From Dichelobacter nodosus (GTDB lineage: Bacteria > Pseudomonadota > Gammaproteobacteria > Cardiobacteriales > Cardiobacteriaceae), in the NCBI RefSeq assembly GCF_001263335.1, contig NZ_LGVW01000012.1:62001-126000 (forward strand): a stretch of DNA of 64,000 bases. Reading direction: 5' to 3'. Shown one piece after another: positions 1 through 9,154 of the stretch. The position numbers and the translations under genes are program-made. Numbering within the stretch: position 1 is the first letter of the stretch; each line of letters opens with the position of its first letter. The notes under the pieces were generated by a model. That model was not told where the DNA came from. It made no database searches and was given only the letters and a program-made list of their open reading frames with translations.

Positions 1-1446
1 ACCGCACGCAATCCGTTTGGTTCAATTGGCGGTATTTTGGAACATTGTTTTGATGAAACTTATATCCGCAAATTAGTCGCTGAAAAAAATGCCGAAAAAG
101 CCAAAGCAAAACGTCCGATTCGTTTGGCAGTCATTCAATTAGGAACTTACGACGGTACTATTTATAACGCACGCTATGTAATTGATAAAATTGGTCATTT
201 ATGTGACTACATTTTATTTGACTCTGCTTGGGTGGGTTATGAACAATTCATTCCGATGATGAAGGATTGCAGCCCGTTATTATTAGAACTTGGACCCGAT
301 GATCCTGGTGTTTTGGTAACACAATCTGTGCACAAACAACAAGCTGGTTTTTCTCAAGCCTCTCAAGTACACAAAAAAGACGCCCACATCAAAGGACAAG
401 ATCGTTATGTTAATCATAAACGTTTGAATAACGCATTTATGATGCATGCTTCAACTTCTCCTTTCTATCCGATTTTTGCTTCTCTCGACGTAAACGCAAA
501 AATGCATGAAGGCGGCGCCGGACTTGAAATTTGGAAAGATTGCGTAGAAGTGACCATTGAAGCTCGGAAAGCAATTTTAAAGAATTGTAAATACATTCGA
601 CCAATGGTTCCGCCCGTTGTTAACGGTAAAAAATGGGAAGATGGCGATACCGCGAAAATGGCGCAAGATATTTCTTACTTTGCCTTTGAGCCGGGCGCCA
701 ATTGGCACTCTTTCGAAGGGTACGGAAAAGGTCAATACTTCATCGATCCCTGCAAATTCTTGTTAACAACACCGGGTATTAACGTTGAAACTGGAAAATA
801 TGAAGATTTCGGTATCCACGCAAATATTTTAGCCAACTATTTACGTGAAAACGGCATTGTTCCAGAAAAATGCGACTTAAATACCATTTTATTCCTGATG
901 ACGCCGGCAGAAACCAAAACCAAGATGGACGATTTAGTTGCTCAATTAATCCGCTTTGAACAATTAATTGAAGCAAATGTGCCAATGCAAGACGTATTGC
1001 CAAGCATTTATTATGCCAATATTGAAAAATATAAAGGCTACCGTATTCGTCAACTTTGCCAAGAAATGCATGATTTCTACAAAGAAAGAAAAGTCAGCGA
1101 ATTGCAAAAACGTTTGTTCTTGAAAGACTATTTACCAGAATACGTCATGACTCCTCAGGAAGCGAACTTTGCTTTTGTACGCGGTGAAGGCGAATTGGTC
1201 GCATTAAGTGATGCGGTAGGACGTATGGCTCTAGAAGGTTCTTTACCTTATCCACCGGGTGTTATTTGTGTACAACCTGGCGAAAGATGGTCTGAAACCG
1301 CGCAAAAATACTTCTTAGCACTTGAAGAAGGTATTAATAAATTGCCTGGTTTTGCGCCAGAAATTCAAGGCGTCTATCTTGTTACTCAAGAAGATGGAAC
1401 GAAAAAAGCATACGGCTATGTTTTAAAATCTGAATTAGATAAATAA
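1..1446 (+). CDS. speF: Ornithine decarboxylase, inducible type (5' end outside window)
   Basis: PLP-dependent decarboxylase converting ornithine to putrescine and CO2, consuming a proton (cytoplasmic acid response, polyamine supply). The reading frame is open from base 1, so the N-terminal part (response-regulator-like wing domain and start of the PLP domain) is missing. About 481 residues are seen, against roughly 730 in the family. The PLP-binding lysine lies in the S-x-H-K-Q-Q-A-G-F motif, with its codon at 334-336. The C-terminal small domain is complete to the TAA. Arginine and lysine decarboxylases share the fold; ornithine specificity is inferred from the adjacent potE, 73 bp downstream and probably co-transcribed. 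Confidence 0.93.
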   Translation, partial: TARNPFGSIGGILEHCFDETYIRKLVAEKNAEKAKAKRPIRLAVIQLGTYDGTIYNARYVIDKIGHLCDYILFDSAWVGYEQFIPMMKDCSPLLLELGPDDPGVLVTQSVHKQQAGFSQASQVHKKDAHIKGQDRYVNHKRLNNAFMMHASTSPFYPIFASLDVNAKMHEGGAGLEIWKDCVEVTIEARKAILKNCKYIRPMVPPVVNGKKWEDGDTAKMAQDISYFAFEPGANWHSFEGYGKGQYFIDPCKFLLTTPGINVETGKYEDFGIHANILANYLRENGIVPEKCDLNTILFLMTPAETKTKMDDLVAQLIRFEQLIEANVPMQDVLPSIYYANIEKYKGYRIRQLCQEMHDFYKERKVSELQKRLFLKDYLPEYVMTPQEANFAFVRGEGELVALSDAVGRMALEGSLPYPPGVICVQPGERWSETAQKYFLALEEGINKLPGFAPEIQGVYLVTQEDGTKKAYGYVLKSELDK

Positions 1447-1519
1447 CTTTCTATATGCTCGTAAATAGGCAAGTGTAAGGCATTATGCTTGCCTATCTAG
1501 TTTAAGGAGAATACTCAAA

Positions 1520-2839
1520 ATGAGCAGCAGCACAAATAAAATGAGTGTGTTACAGTTAACGATCTTAACTGCCGTTAACATGATGGGTTCTGGAATTATT
1601 ATGCTTCCTACAAAATTGGCAGAAGTCGGATCGCTTTCAATTGTATCTTGGTTAATCACTGCCCTTGGTTCTATGGCACTGGCTTATGCTTTTGCTAAAT
1701 GTGGTATGTATAGCCGAAAAGGTGGTGGTATGGGCGGTTTTGCCGAATATTCATTCGGTAAAGCGGGCAACTTTATGGCGAACTATACCTATGGCGTTTC
1801 TTTATTGATTGCTAATATCGCTATTGCTATTTCAGCAGTCGGCTATGGCGCTGCTTTCTTAAATGCACAATTAACGCCAGTTAGCACTGCCCTTTTCACA
1901 ATTGCTGTTTTATGGATTGCAACGGTATTGAATTTTGGTGGAGCAAAATTAACAGGTCGTATATCTAGCTTTACCGTATGGGGTGTTATTGCGCCTGTAA
2001 TTGTTATTTCTACTGCCGGTTGGTATTTCTTCTCTGGTGATTTGTACACTCAAAACTGGAATATTCATAATTTGCCTTTTGGTGAAGCTGCAACCAGTTC
2101 TATTGCCATGACTTTGTGGGCATTTTTAGGTCTTGAATCAGCTTGTGCCAATGCGGACGCTGTTGAAAATCCTGAAAAAAATGTACCGATAGCGGTACTT
2201 GGTGGAACATTAGGTGTTGCTGCCATTTATATCGTATCAACTAATATCATGTTTGGTATTGTTCCTGCAGCTAATTTGGCAGAGAGCTCTGCGCCCTTTG
2301 GTATGGTCTTTTCCTCAATGTTTAACCCTTCTATCGGTAAACTTGTGATGGGATTGATGGTGTTATCATGCTTTGGTTCTCTTTTGGGTTGGCAATTTAC
2401 TATCGCTAACGTTTTCAAAGGATCCTCCGACGAAGGTTATTTCCCAGCTATATTTAGTAAAGTTACTGCAAAAAATGCCCCAGTAGTTGGAATGATTGTA
2501 ATTACTGCTACTCAATCATTGATGAGTTTGATGACAATTAGTCCAACCTTGAGTAAGCAATTTGAAGCTTTGGTTAATTTGGCAGTAGTTACAAATATTA
2601 TTCCTTATTTGTTATCAATGGGCGCCGCAATCGTTATTTTGAAAGCTGCACAACGTGGTGGTAAAGAATTAACTATTACAACGATATTAGCTACTGTTGG
2701 TTCAATTTACAGCTTGTATGCCTTATATGCTTCTGGTTTCGAAGCAATGACCTATGGTTCTATTGTGACTTTTGCCGGTTGGACTTTATACGGATTTATT
2801 TCCGATAAATTTGACTTAGCAAGCAATAAAAAACCATAA
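1520..2839 (+). CDS. potE: Putrescine-ornithine antiporter
   Basis: Inner-membrane APC-family antiporter exchanging cytoplasmic putrescine for external ornithine, the partner of SpeF. The 439 residues contain about 12 hydrophobic segments, and the N-terminus carries the APC signature (N-M-M-G-S-G-I-I-M-L-P, about residues 15-25). A good ribosome site (AAGGAG, about 1504) precedes the ATG. Length and the speF-potE order match the family closely. The operon ends at the hairpin at 2891-2925. Confidence 0.93.
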   Translation: MSSSTNKMSVLQLTILTAVNMMGSGIIMLPTKLAEVGSLSIVSWLITALGSMALAYAFAKCGMYSRKGGGMGGFAEYSFGKAGNFMANYTYGVSLLIANIAIAISAVGYGAAFLNAQLTPVSTALFTIAVLWIATVLNFGGAKLTGRISSFTVWGVIAPVIVISTAGWYFFSGDLYTQNWNIHNLPFGEAATSSIAMTLWAFLGLESACANADAVENPEKNVPIAVLGGTLGVAAIYIVSTNIMFGIVPAANLAESSAPFGMVFSSMFNPSIGKLVMGLMVLSCFGSLLGWQFTIANVFKGSSDEGYFPAIFSKVTAKNAPVVGMIVITATQSLMSLMTISPTLSKQFEALVNLAVVTNIIPYLLSMGAAIVILKAAQRGGKELTITTILATVGSIYSLYALYASGFEAMTYGSIVTFAGWTLYGFISDKFDLASNKKP

Positions 2840-2890
2840 ATGACAGTAAATCGTATTTGGTTTCTTTTGTAGCAGTTACTTTGCTATATA

Positions 2891-2925
2891 AAAAGGCTCT
2901 ATCCTATGATAGAGCCTTTTTTAGG
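2891..2925 (+). terminator. Intrinsic terminator after potE
   Basis: A 13-bp perfect stem (arms 2891-2903 and 2908-2920) with loop CTAT, followed by a T run. It is about 50 bp after the potE stop and ends the speF-potE transcript. Confidence 0.85.
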
Positions 2926-3065
2926 GGAAATACTTTTAAAACCGAAAAACCGCATTTTTACGGTATTTTTAATGTCTGTCGGTCGGGTAAAGAAATACTC
3001 TGAAACGAGTTTGAAAATGCTTGAGATAATTTAAATGCATGAAGCATTTAAAAGATACAAAAAAA

Positions 3066-3142
3066 TGGCCCGCCCGAAGGGATTTGAACCCCTGACCTCA
3101 GCCTCCGGAGGGCTGCGCTCTATCCATCTGAGCTACGGGCGG
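3066..3142 (-). tRNA. tRNA-Arg (anticodon CCG)
   Basis: 77 nt including encoded CCA. The cloverleaf reads on the minus strand: acceptor CCGCCCG/CGGGCGG, discriminator G, anticodon stem CAGCC/GGCTG with loop CTCCGGA. It decodes CGG. A sigma70 promoter lies directly upstream (3153-3181). Confidence 0.96.
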
Positions 3143-3152
3143 AAAGAAGCAA

Positions 3153-3181
3153 ATTATACGCGATAAGAAGAAAAACTACAA
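3153..3181 (-). promoter_or_regulatory. Sigma70 promoter of tRNA-Arg(CCG)
   Basis: On the minus strand, -35 TTGTAG (3176-3181), 17-nt spacer, perfect -10 TATAAT (3153-3158), 10 nt before the mature tRNA 5' end. Confidence 0.8.
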
Positions 3182-3304
3182 TTCTTATTGTCTTAAAATG
3201 AAATATGCACACGGATAAAAAATCATAAAACCACAACGATGAAATATCCATTGGGCGATAGGCTAACCTATAATGTCCGCTTCTTTTATCATAAAAATCA
3301 GATT

Positions 3305-4333
3305 ATGAGCGTAGATATCAACATTTTAGCAATCGAATCCTCATGCGATGAAAGCGGCGTAGCGATTTATAATCCCGCGCGCGGCGTACTCGCCAATCAA
3401 GTATTTAGTCAGATTGATTTACACCGCGTCTTTGGCGGCGTCGTTCCAGAATTAGCTGCCCGCGATCATTTAAAACGTTTTCCCGTATTAATGAACCAAG
3501 CGTTAACGCAAGCAAAACTAAATCTATCCGCCATCGACGTCATCGCCTACACATCTGGCCCGGGTTTGCTCGGCGCTTTAATGACGGGCGCCACTTTTGC
3601 GCACAGCCTCGCCTTTGCCATTCGGCGTCCCGTGCTCAAAATTCACCACATGGAAGGACATCTACTTTCTCCATTTCTGGCGCCATTAAAACCTGAATTC
3701 CCTTTTATTGCCTTACTCGTCTCAGGCGGGCATACGCAATTGTTATCAGTAAAAGCCGTTGGAGATTATGAAATTTTGGGACAAACTTTAGACGATGCCG
3801 TTGGTGAAGCCTTTGATAAAATGGCAAAAATAATGGGACTTCCTTATCCTGGCGGTCCCGAATTAGCAGCGCTTGCAAAAAATGGTGATGAACAACGTTT
3901 TGTGATGCCGCGCCCCATGATTAACCGTCCCGATTTAGATTTTAGCTTTTCGGGACTCAAAACCCACGTCCGCTTATTAATTGCCGAACAAAATAACGAT
4001 CCTCAAACGCGCGCCGATATTGCAGCCAGTTTTCAAAAAACCGTGGTAGAAACATTGCTCATCAAATGCCGTCGTGCGTGGAAAAAAACGGGTTACCGTG
4101 ATTTAGTCGTCTCCGGCGGCGTATCCGCCAATCAAGCGTTGCGCGCCGCGTTACAAAAAAACGCCGATGAACACAAAAAACGCGTCTTTTTTCCGCCATT
4201 AACGCTTTGTGGTGATAACGCTTTGATGATCGCGCATGCCGCATCATTTCGTTTACAAGAGGCGCGGATAGATGATGACGTGATTGATGTGACCGCGCGC
4301 TGGGAACTGTCGCGTTTATCAACGCCGTTATAA
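3305..4333 (+). CDS. tsaD: tRNA N6-adenosine threonylcarbamoyltransferase
   Basis: Catalytic subunit that transfers the threonylcarbamoyl group to A37 of ANN-decoding tRNAs, working with TsaB/TsaE on the adenylate made by TsaC. The 342 residues show the ASKHA fold: E-S-S-C-D-E near the start, the metal-binding H-x-E-G-H motif (His115 and His119), and G-G-V-S-A-N and G-D-N-A near the end. The ATG at 3305 is chosen over an in-frame start at 3239 because homologues begin just before the I-L-A-I-E-S-S strand. Its stop overlaps the convergent relA stop by 6 bp. Confidence 0.96.
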   Translation: MSVDINILAIESSCDESGVAIYNPARGVLANQVFSQIDLHRVFGGVVPELAARDHLKRFPVLMNQALTQAKLNLSAIDVIAYTSGPGLLGALMTGATFAHSLAFAIRRPVLKIHHMEGHLLSPFLAPLKPEFPFIALLVSGGHTQLLSVKAVGDYEILGQTLDDAVGEAFDKMAKIMGLPYPGGPELAALAKNGDEQRFVMPRPMINRPDLDFSFSGLKTHVRLLIAEQNNDPQTRADIAASFQKTVVETLLIKCRRAWKKTGYRDLVVSGGVSANQALRAALQKNADEHKKRVFFPPLTLCGDNALMIAHAASFRLQEARIDDDVIDVTARWELSRLSTPL

Positions 4334-6472
4334 GCGCCGAACTTCTAAAACGCCTTTTACTTGGCTTAATCGATCCATAATCCGCGACAATTGCGCCATA
4401 TCCGCGATTTCAAGAGTAAATTTTCCTTCGAGTTGCTCGCGCACATTGTGTTCCATCGCAACGTGCAAAATGCCGATGTGATCATTGGAAAAAACCTGAC
4501 TCATATCGCGCAAAATATGGGGACGATCATCGGCGATAATGCCGAGATTGATCGAGAAAACGCCTTGATTTTCGCTGGTCCAATGAACAGCAATCATGCG
4601 ATCGGGGTGTTGTCTGCCTAAATGGCGCACATTAGCGCAATCGCTGCGGTGAATATTAATGCCGTGACCGCGGGTAATAAATCCCGTAACCGCGCACGGC
4701 GGAATCGGTTTGCAGCATGTAGCAAAATTGATCAAAACATCGCTGATGCCTTCCACTTCAATTTGCTGACTTTTCGGTCGGTTAACGGTTTTGATGGGAA
4801 TTTTTGCCAAACGCTCGTTAAGCGTTAATTTTTCGGGTTGTTGTCCGTGTTGCGCTAAAAACTCGTGCACCACCGCCAAAACGCCAATATCACCAAAACC
4901 AATGCCGGAAAGTAAATCATCTTCACCGTGCAAACCAAACGCGGCGGCAAGTTGCGCCAAATCGTTTTCATTGTGCTGGAGATTAAGACGTTTGAGTTCG
5001 CGCGTGAGCATTTCGCGTCCCAATTCAATGGCTTTTTCTCCGTGAAGTTTTTTGAAATAACTGCGCACTTTTGCTTTTGCCCGCGCACTTTGCAAATAAC
5101 CTAAATGTTCGGAAATCCAATCAAGGCTGGGTTTGGCTTCTTTTTGCGTGAGAATTTCAACGGTATCGCCATTTTTTAATGCCGTGGTTAACGGAACAAT
5201 GGCGCCGTTGATTTTAGCGCCGCGGCAACGGTGCCCAAGCTGCGTGTGAATGTGATACGCAAAATCAAGCGGCGTCGCGCCTTCGGGCAAATCAATCACC
5301 ATTCCTTCGGGAGAAACGGCATAAACGCGGTCACGAAATGCTTCATTACGAAACTGATCTAAAACCACATCGCCGCGACCAATATCGCCGGTACCGCTTA
5401 ATAAACGGCGTAACCATTCAATTTGCTCCTCAAATTGTCGGGAATGTCGCGCGCCTTTTTCTTTATATTTCCAATGCGCGGCAACGCCCAATTCGGCGTG
5501 CTCATGCATTGCCGTGGTGCGGATTTGTACTTCAATAATGCGGTTTTCAGGGCCAATCAGCGTGCAATGCAAAGATTGATAACCGTTAGCTTTGGGATTG
5601 GCAATATAATCATCAAATTCTTCTGGCTTTGGTTGCCACAGCGTATTTACCACGCTTAAAGCTTCATAACATTGCCGCTCGGTTTCTACTTCAATACGAA
5701 CCGCGCGGATATCATTCACTTGTTCAAAACGGAGATTTTTCCGTTTCATTTTCAAATAAATACTGTTGATATGCTTAATGCGTCCGTAAATATGCCTGAT
5801 GCGGACACCCGCATTTTTCAAAGCGTATTCCAAATAAGCAATCACGCGATGAATATAACGTTCGCGGTCAACGCGGCGCTCTTCCAAAGCGGCAACAATT
5901 TCTTGATAAATATCGGGCTCGAGAATGCGCAGCGCATTATCTTCCAATTCGGATTTTAATTGCGCAATACCTAAACGATTGGCAAGCGGCGCAAATAAAT
6001 CACGGGTTTGCAACGCAAGAATTTGTTGTTCTTGCGGCGGGTATTGATGCACCAAACGCATAATGACGACTTGCAGCGCCAATTTTAAAATCACCGCGCG
6101 CATATCGCTTGCCATTGCCAGCAGCATTTTGCGCAATTGTTCAATATCGCTGTTGTCGCGTTCGTGCAGGCGGTCAATTAAACTTAAACTGTCCAATCCT
6201 TGAAGCAGCGCCACCACATCATTGCCGCAATGTTGCGCAACAATATTTTTATCCAGTTCTTTTTCTTGCCACGCCCAAACGAGTAATCCCGCCGAAACGA
6301 GCGTCGCATCACTTTTAATATCCACCAACAAGCGGCACAAAATTTCATTTCGTGCCTCAATGCCGGTTGATGTTGTGGTTGCTAAATCATAAGCGCGTTC
6401 AATAAGCCCGCGCATTTGGGTATCAGGATAAATGTCCTGACCGGGTAACCAATGTGCGCGGGAAGTGGTCAT
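4328..6472 (-). CDS. relA: GTP pyrophosphokinase ((p)ppGpp synthetase I)
   Basis: Ribosome-associated stringent-response synthetase. Domains in order: degenerate HD hydrolase (about 1-180), synthetase (about 215-345), TGS (about 385-445), helical region, zinc-finger-like C-C segment near residue 600, C-terminal ACT. The hydrolase HD motif is replaced (W-A-W at 65-67), and the synthetase carries E-F-D-D-Y (285-289), typical of monofunctional RelA, where SpoT has R-x-K-D. 714 residues is near the usual 740. The start overlaps the pepN stop (ATGA, 6469-6472), implying translational coupling. A separate SpoT hydrolase is expected elsewhere. Confidence 0.92.
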   Translation of the reverse strand: MTTSRAHWLPGQDIYPDTQMRGLIERAYDLATTTSTGIEARNEILCRLLVDIKSDATLVSAGLLVWAWQEKELDKNIVAQHCGNDVVALLQGLDSLSLIDRLHERDNSDIEQLRKMLLAMASDMRAVILKLALQVVIMRLVHQYPPQEQQILALQTRDLFAPLANRLGIAQLKSELEDNALRILEPDIYQEIVAALEERRVDRERYIHRVIAYLEYALKNAGVRIRHIYGRIKHINSIYLKMKRKNLRFEQVNDIRAVRIEVETERQCYEALSVVNTLWQPKPEEFDDYIANPKANGYQSLHCTLIGPENRIIEVQIRTTAMHEHAELGVAAHWKYKEKGARHSRQFEEQIEWLRRLLSGTGDIGRGDVVLDQFRNEAFRDRVYAVSPEGMVIDLPEGATPLDFAYHIHTQLGHRCRGAKINGAIVPLTTALKNGDTVEILTQKEAKPSLDWISEHLGYLQSARAKAKVRSYFKKLHGEKAIELGREMLTRELKRLNLQHNENDLAQLAAAFGLHGEDDLLSGIGFGDIGVLAVVHEFLAQHGQQPEKLTLNERLAKIPIKTVNRPKSQQIEVEGISDVLINFATCCKPIPPCAVTGFITRGHGINIHRSDCANVRHLGRQHPDRMIAVHWTSENQGVFSINLGIIADDRPHILRDMSQVFSNDHIGILHVAMEHNVREQLEGKFTLEIADMAQLSRIMDRLSQVKGVLEVRRL

Positions 6473-9114
6473 GATGTTAAACCAGCGCTCACGCGTTCGA
6501 TAATTTCGCGAGCATCAACGCTGATATCCTCCATTTCTAATAAAGAACTGAGTTCTTTGTGCGCTAATGCTTTTCGTTTTGCATCTAATTTGGTCACAAT
6601 TTCTAAACCGCGAATCATGCGCGCGGAAAGCTGCGGATTATCGCGAATAATGCGGCGGATTTGTTCGATCACAAAATGGTAACCAGAACCATCAGCGCGG
6701 TGGAACAATTTGGGATTAGATTGCATAAATGTGAAGACAAGGGCGCGGAAACGATTGGGATTGCGTATTTGGAATGCGGGCAATCGCGTTAACGCTTCAA
6801 TGCGTTCTAAAGCGCCGGCAATATTATCTTTGCTTTGCAACATAAACCATTTATCGATAACAAGCGGTTGATCGGCAAAACGTTGATAAAAGTCTTGCAA
6901 TGCTTCTTCGCGATAACGATCGGCATGCGCATTTAATGCTTCGAGCGCATTCATGCGATCCGTCATGCAATCGGCATTTTTATACAATTCCAAAAATAAT
7001 TTGCGGTTACTTTCATCGTCAAAAGTAGACATGATTTTCATCGCCAAACCATATAACGCGCGAATTCCGGCATCTTTAACGCTATATTTGGCTTGCGTTT
7101 CTGGTTTTCCGGCTTTTAAGAAATCAGACCAATTTCGGCGCATTTTTAAAGCAATGGTGCGAACGACACGATCGTAAGCGCTTAAAACGTTATCCATATT
7201 AATTGGCGCGGGCAAAGTCGGCAAGAATGAAGAAAGCGGCGGAACGGCGAGCAATAACGCTTTTTCGCTGTCGCTGATTTTTTTGTTTTTAAGTAAAAAC
7301 GCCATCAAATTGCTGACTTTTTCTGATAGATCTTTCAATGCGCGCGAATCTTTTAACGATAATTGGAACATACGATGCAATAAAGTTTGCACGGCTTCAT
7401 AACGCGCAAAACCATCTGGAGCAAATTGCGCCAAAGCAATCAATTCATCATCGCCATAATCATATTCGTAATAAATCGGCGCCGAAAAACCTTGCATTAA
7501 TACCGGAATTAAATCGGCATCGGCATGCGTAAACGTCCAACTACCGCGTTCTTTATCCAACAATAATAATTGGCTTTCGCTGCCGTCTTCAAAGCGATAC
7601 AAACGACCGTTTGGAGAAATTAACGAAAAACGAATCGGAATTACTAAAGGACGTTTGGGATTGACGGCAGAAATATTTTGATGCGCGGACAAAGTAAAAC
7701 TGCCTTCAGTTTTGTTATAACTGGCGGTGAATTTTACTTTCGGCGTGCCTGATGTGGTGTACCAATCAAAGAATTGTTTGGTAAATGGATAATCAGAAGC
7801 ATCTTCCATACATTGCGCAAAATCTTGAATGCAAACGGCTTGCCCGTCGTGGCGTTCAATATATAAAGCCATACCTTTTTGGAATTTTTCTTCGCCGATA
7901 ATCGTATGATACATACGGATTAATTCCGCGCCTTTTTCGTAGACGGTGCGCGTATAAAAGTTATCAATAGCGGCGTATTCTTGCGGTTGAACGGGGTGAC
8001 TCATCGGGCCGCCATCTTCAGCGAATTGTTCGCGGCGCAATAATTCCACATCTTCAATGCGTTTGATGGTGCGCTCGTTTAAATCCGAAGAAAATTCTTG
8101 ATCGCGGAATACGGTTAAACCTTCTTTCAGCGTTAATTGGAACCAATCGCGGCAGGTGATGCGGTTGCCCGTCCAATTATGGAAATATTCGTGACCAATG
8201 ACGCGTTGAATCGCGCGAAAATCGCTATCGGCGGCGGTTTCAGTATTCGCCAATACGAATTTGGTATTAAAAATATTGAGCGATTTATTTTCCATCGCGC
8301 CCATATTGAAATCGCTGATGGCAACTAAATTAAAGCGATCGAGATCGTAGGAAAGATTAAAGCGTGTTTCGTCCCAATTAAAAGCATCGATTAAAGATTG
8401 CAGCGCGTAATCGGTTTGATCGATAAATGCCGCTTCCGTGTAAATCCGCAATTCTACTTCTTTGCCTTTTGTGGTAGTAAAACGTTTGGCGTTTACTGCC
8501 AAATCGCCGGCGACCAATGCAAATAAATAACTGGGTTTGGGGTGCGGATCAAACCACGTTGCATAATGGCGCCCTTCATTAAGATCGCCTGATGCTTCTA
8601 AATTGCCGTTAGACAATAAAACGGGATTTGCTGTTTTATCGGCTTCGATGGAGACGCGATAAGTCGCTAACGCATCGGGGCGGTCGTAACCAAAAGAAAT
8701 GCGGCGAAAACCTTCGGCTTCGCATTGCGTGCAATAAATGCCGTTGGAACGATAAAGTCCGGATAATTGAAGATTATTGTCGGGATCGAGACGCACGGTT
8801 GTGGTCAACGTAAACTTATCGGGCACATCAAAAAGCGTCAACAAATCATTTTTATAACGATATTTGCCGGCGGGCAGCATTTTTCCATCGATGGCAATAT
8901 CGAGCAATTGCAAATCTTCACCATTGAGCACAACATTTTTTTCTTGCTCAATATCAAACCCGCGCTCGTCTTTTTTGGGTTGAGAGCGCGCGAATTCCTG
9001 ATTGTGCGTGACGATCACGGCGTCGGTTTGCAAATCAAACTTCATGTCGTGATGTTTTACGGTAAAAGCCAACGGTCGGTAATCATTCAAGCGTGTAATC
9101 GTTAAAGTACTCAT
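6469..9114 (-). CDS. pepN: Aminopeptidase N (M1 family)
   Basis: Cytoplasmic zinc metallo-aminopeptidase that removes N-terminal residues from peptides. The 881 residues contain the exopeptidase motif G-A-M-E-N (272-276), the zinc site H-E-Y-F-H (308-312) and the distal glutamate ligand E331, so catalysis should be intact. Length matches the roughly 870-residue enterobacterial enzyme. It lies immediately upstream of relA with a 4-bp stop/start overlap and probably forms an operon with it. maeB upstream is separated by 40 bp. Confidence 0.96.
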   Translation of the reverse strand: MSTLTITRLNDYRPLAFTVKHHDMKFDLQTDAVIVTHNQEFARSQPKKDERGFDIEQEKNVVLNGEDLQLLDIAIDGKMLPAGKYRYKNDLLTLFDVPDKFTLTTTVRLDPDNNLQLSGLYRSNGIYCTQCEAEGFRRISFGYDRPDALATYRVSIEADKTANPVLLSNGNLEASGDLNEGRHYATWFDPHPKPSYLFALVAGDLAVNAKRFTTTKGKEVELRIYTEAAFIDQTDYALQSLIDAFNWDETRFNLSYDLDRFNLVAISDFNMGAMENKSLNIFNTKFVLANTETAADSDFRAIQRVIGHEYFHNWTGNRITCRDWFQLTLKEGLTVFRDQEFSSDLNERTIKRIEDVELLRREQFAEDGGPMSHPVQPQEYAAIDNFYTRTVYEKGAELIRMYHTIIGEEKFQKGMALYIERHDGQAVCIQDFAQCMEDASDYPFTKQFFDWYTTSGTPKVKFTASYNKTEGSFTLSAHQNISAVNPKRPLVIPIRFSLISPNGRLYRFEDGSESQLLLLDKERGSWTFTHADADLIPVLMQGFSAPIYYEYDYGDDELIALAQFAPDGFARYEAVQTLLHRMFQLSLKDSRALKDLSEKVSNLMAFLLKNKKISDSEKALLLAVPPLSSFLPTLPAPINMDNVLSAYDRVVRTIALKMRRNWSDFLKAGKPETQAKYSVKDAGIRALYGLAMKIMSTFDDESNRKLFLELYKNADCMTDRMNALEALNAHADRYREEALQDFYQRFADQPLVIDKWFMLQSKDNIAGALERIEALTRLPAFQIRNPNRFRALVFTFMQSNPKLFHRADGSGYHFVIEQIRRIIRDNPQLSARMIRGLEIVTKLDAKRKALAHKELSSLLEMEDISVDAREIIERVSAGLTS

Positions 9115-9154
9115 CGTGTTTATCCTAACTCTGTTGTTTTATTGCAAATATTGG

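Noticed and set aside
3239-3304. Upstream extension of tsaD
   Set aside because: It adds 22 residues not found in the family; the ATG at 3305 gives the standard N-terminus.
4062-4322. Small frames antisense to tsaD, relA, maeB, infB and other genes
   Set aside because: Shadow frames in GC-skewed coding DNA, without ribosome sites, family signals or sensible codon use.
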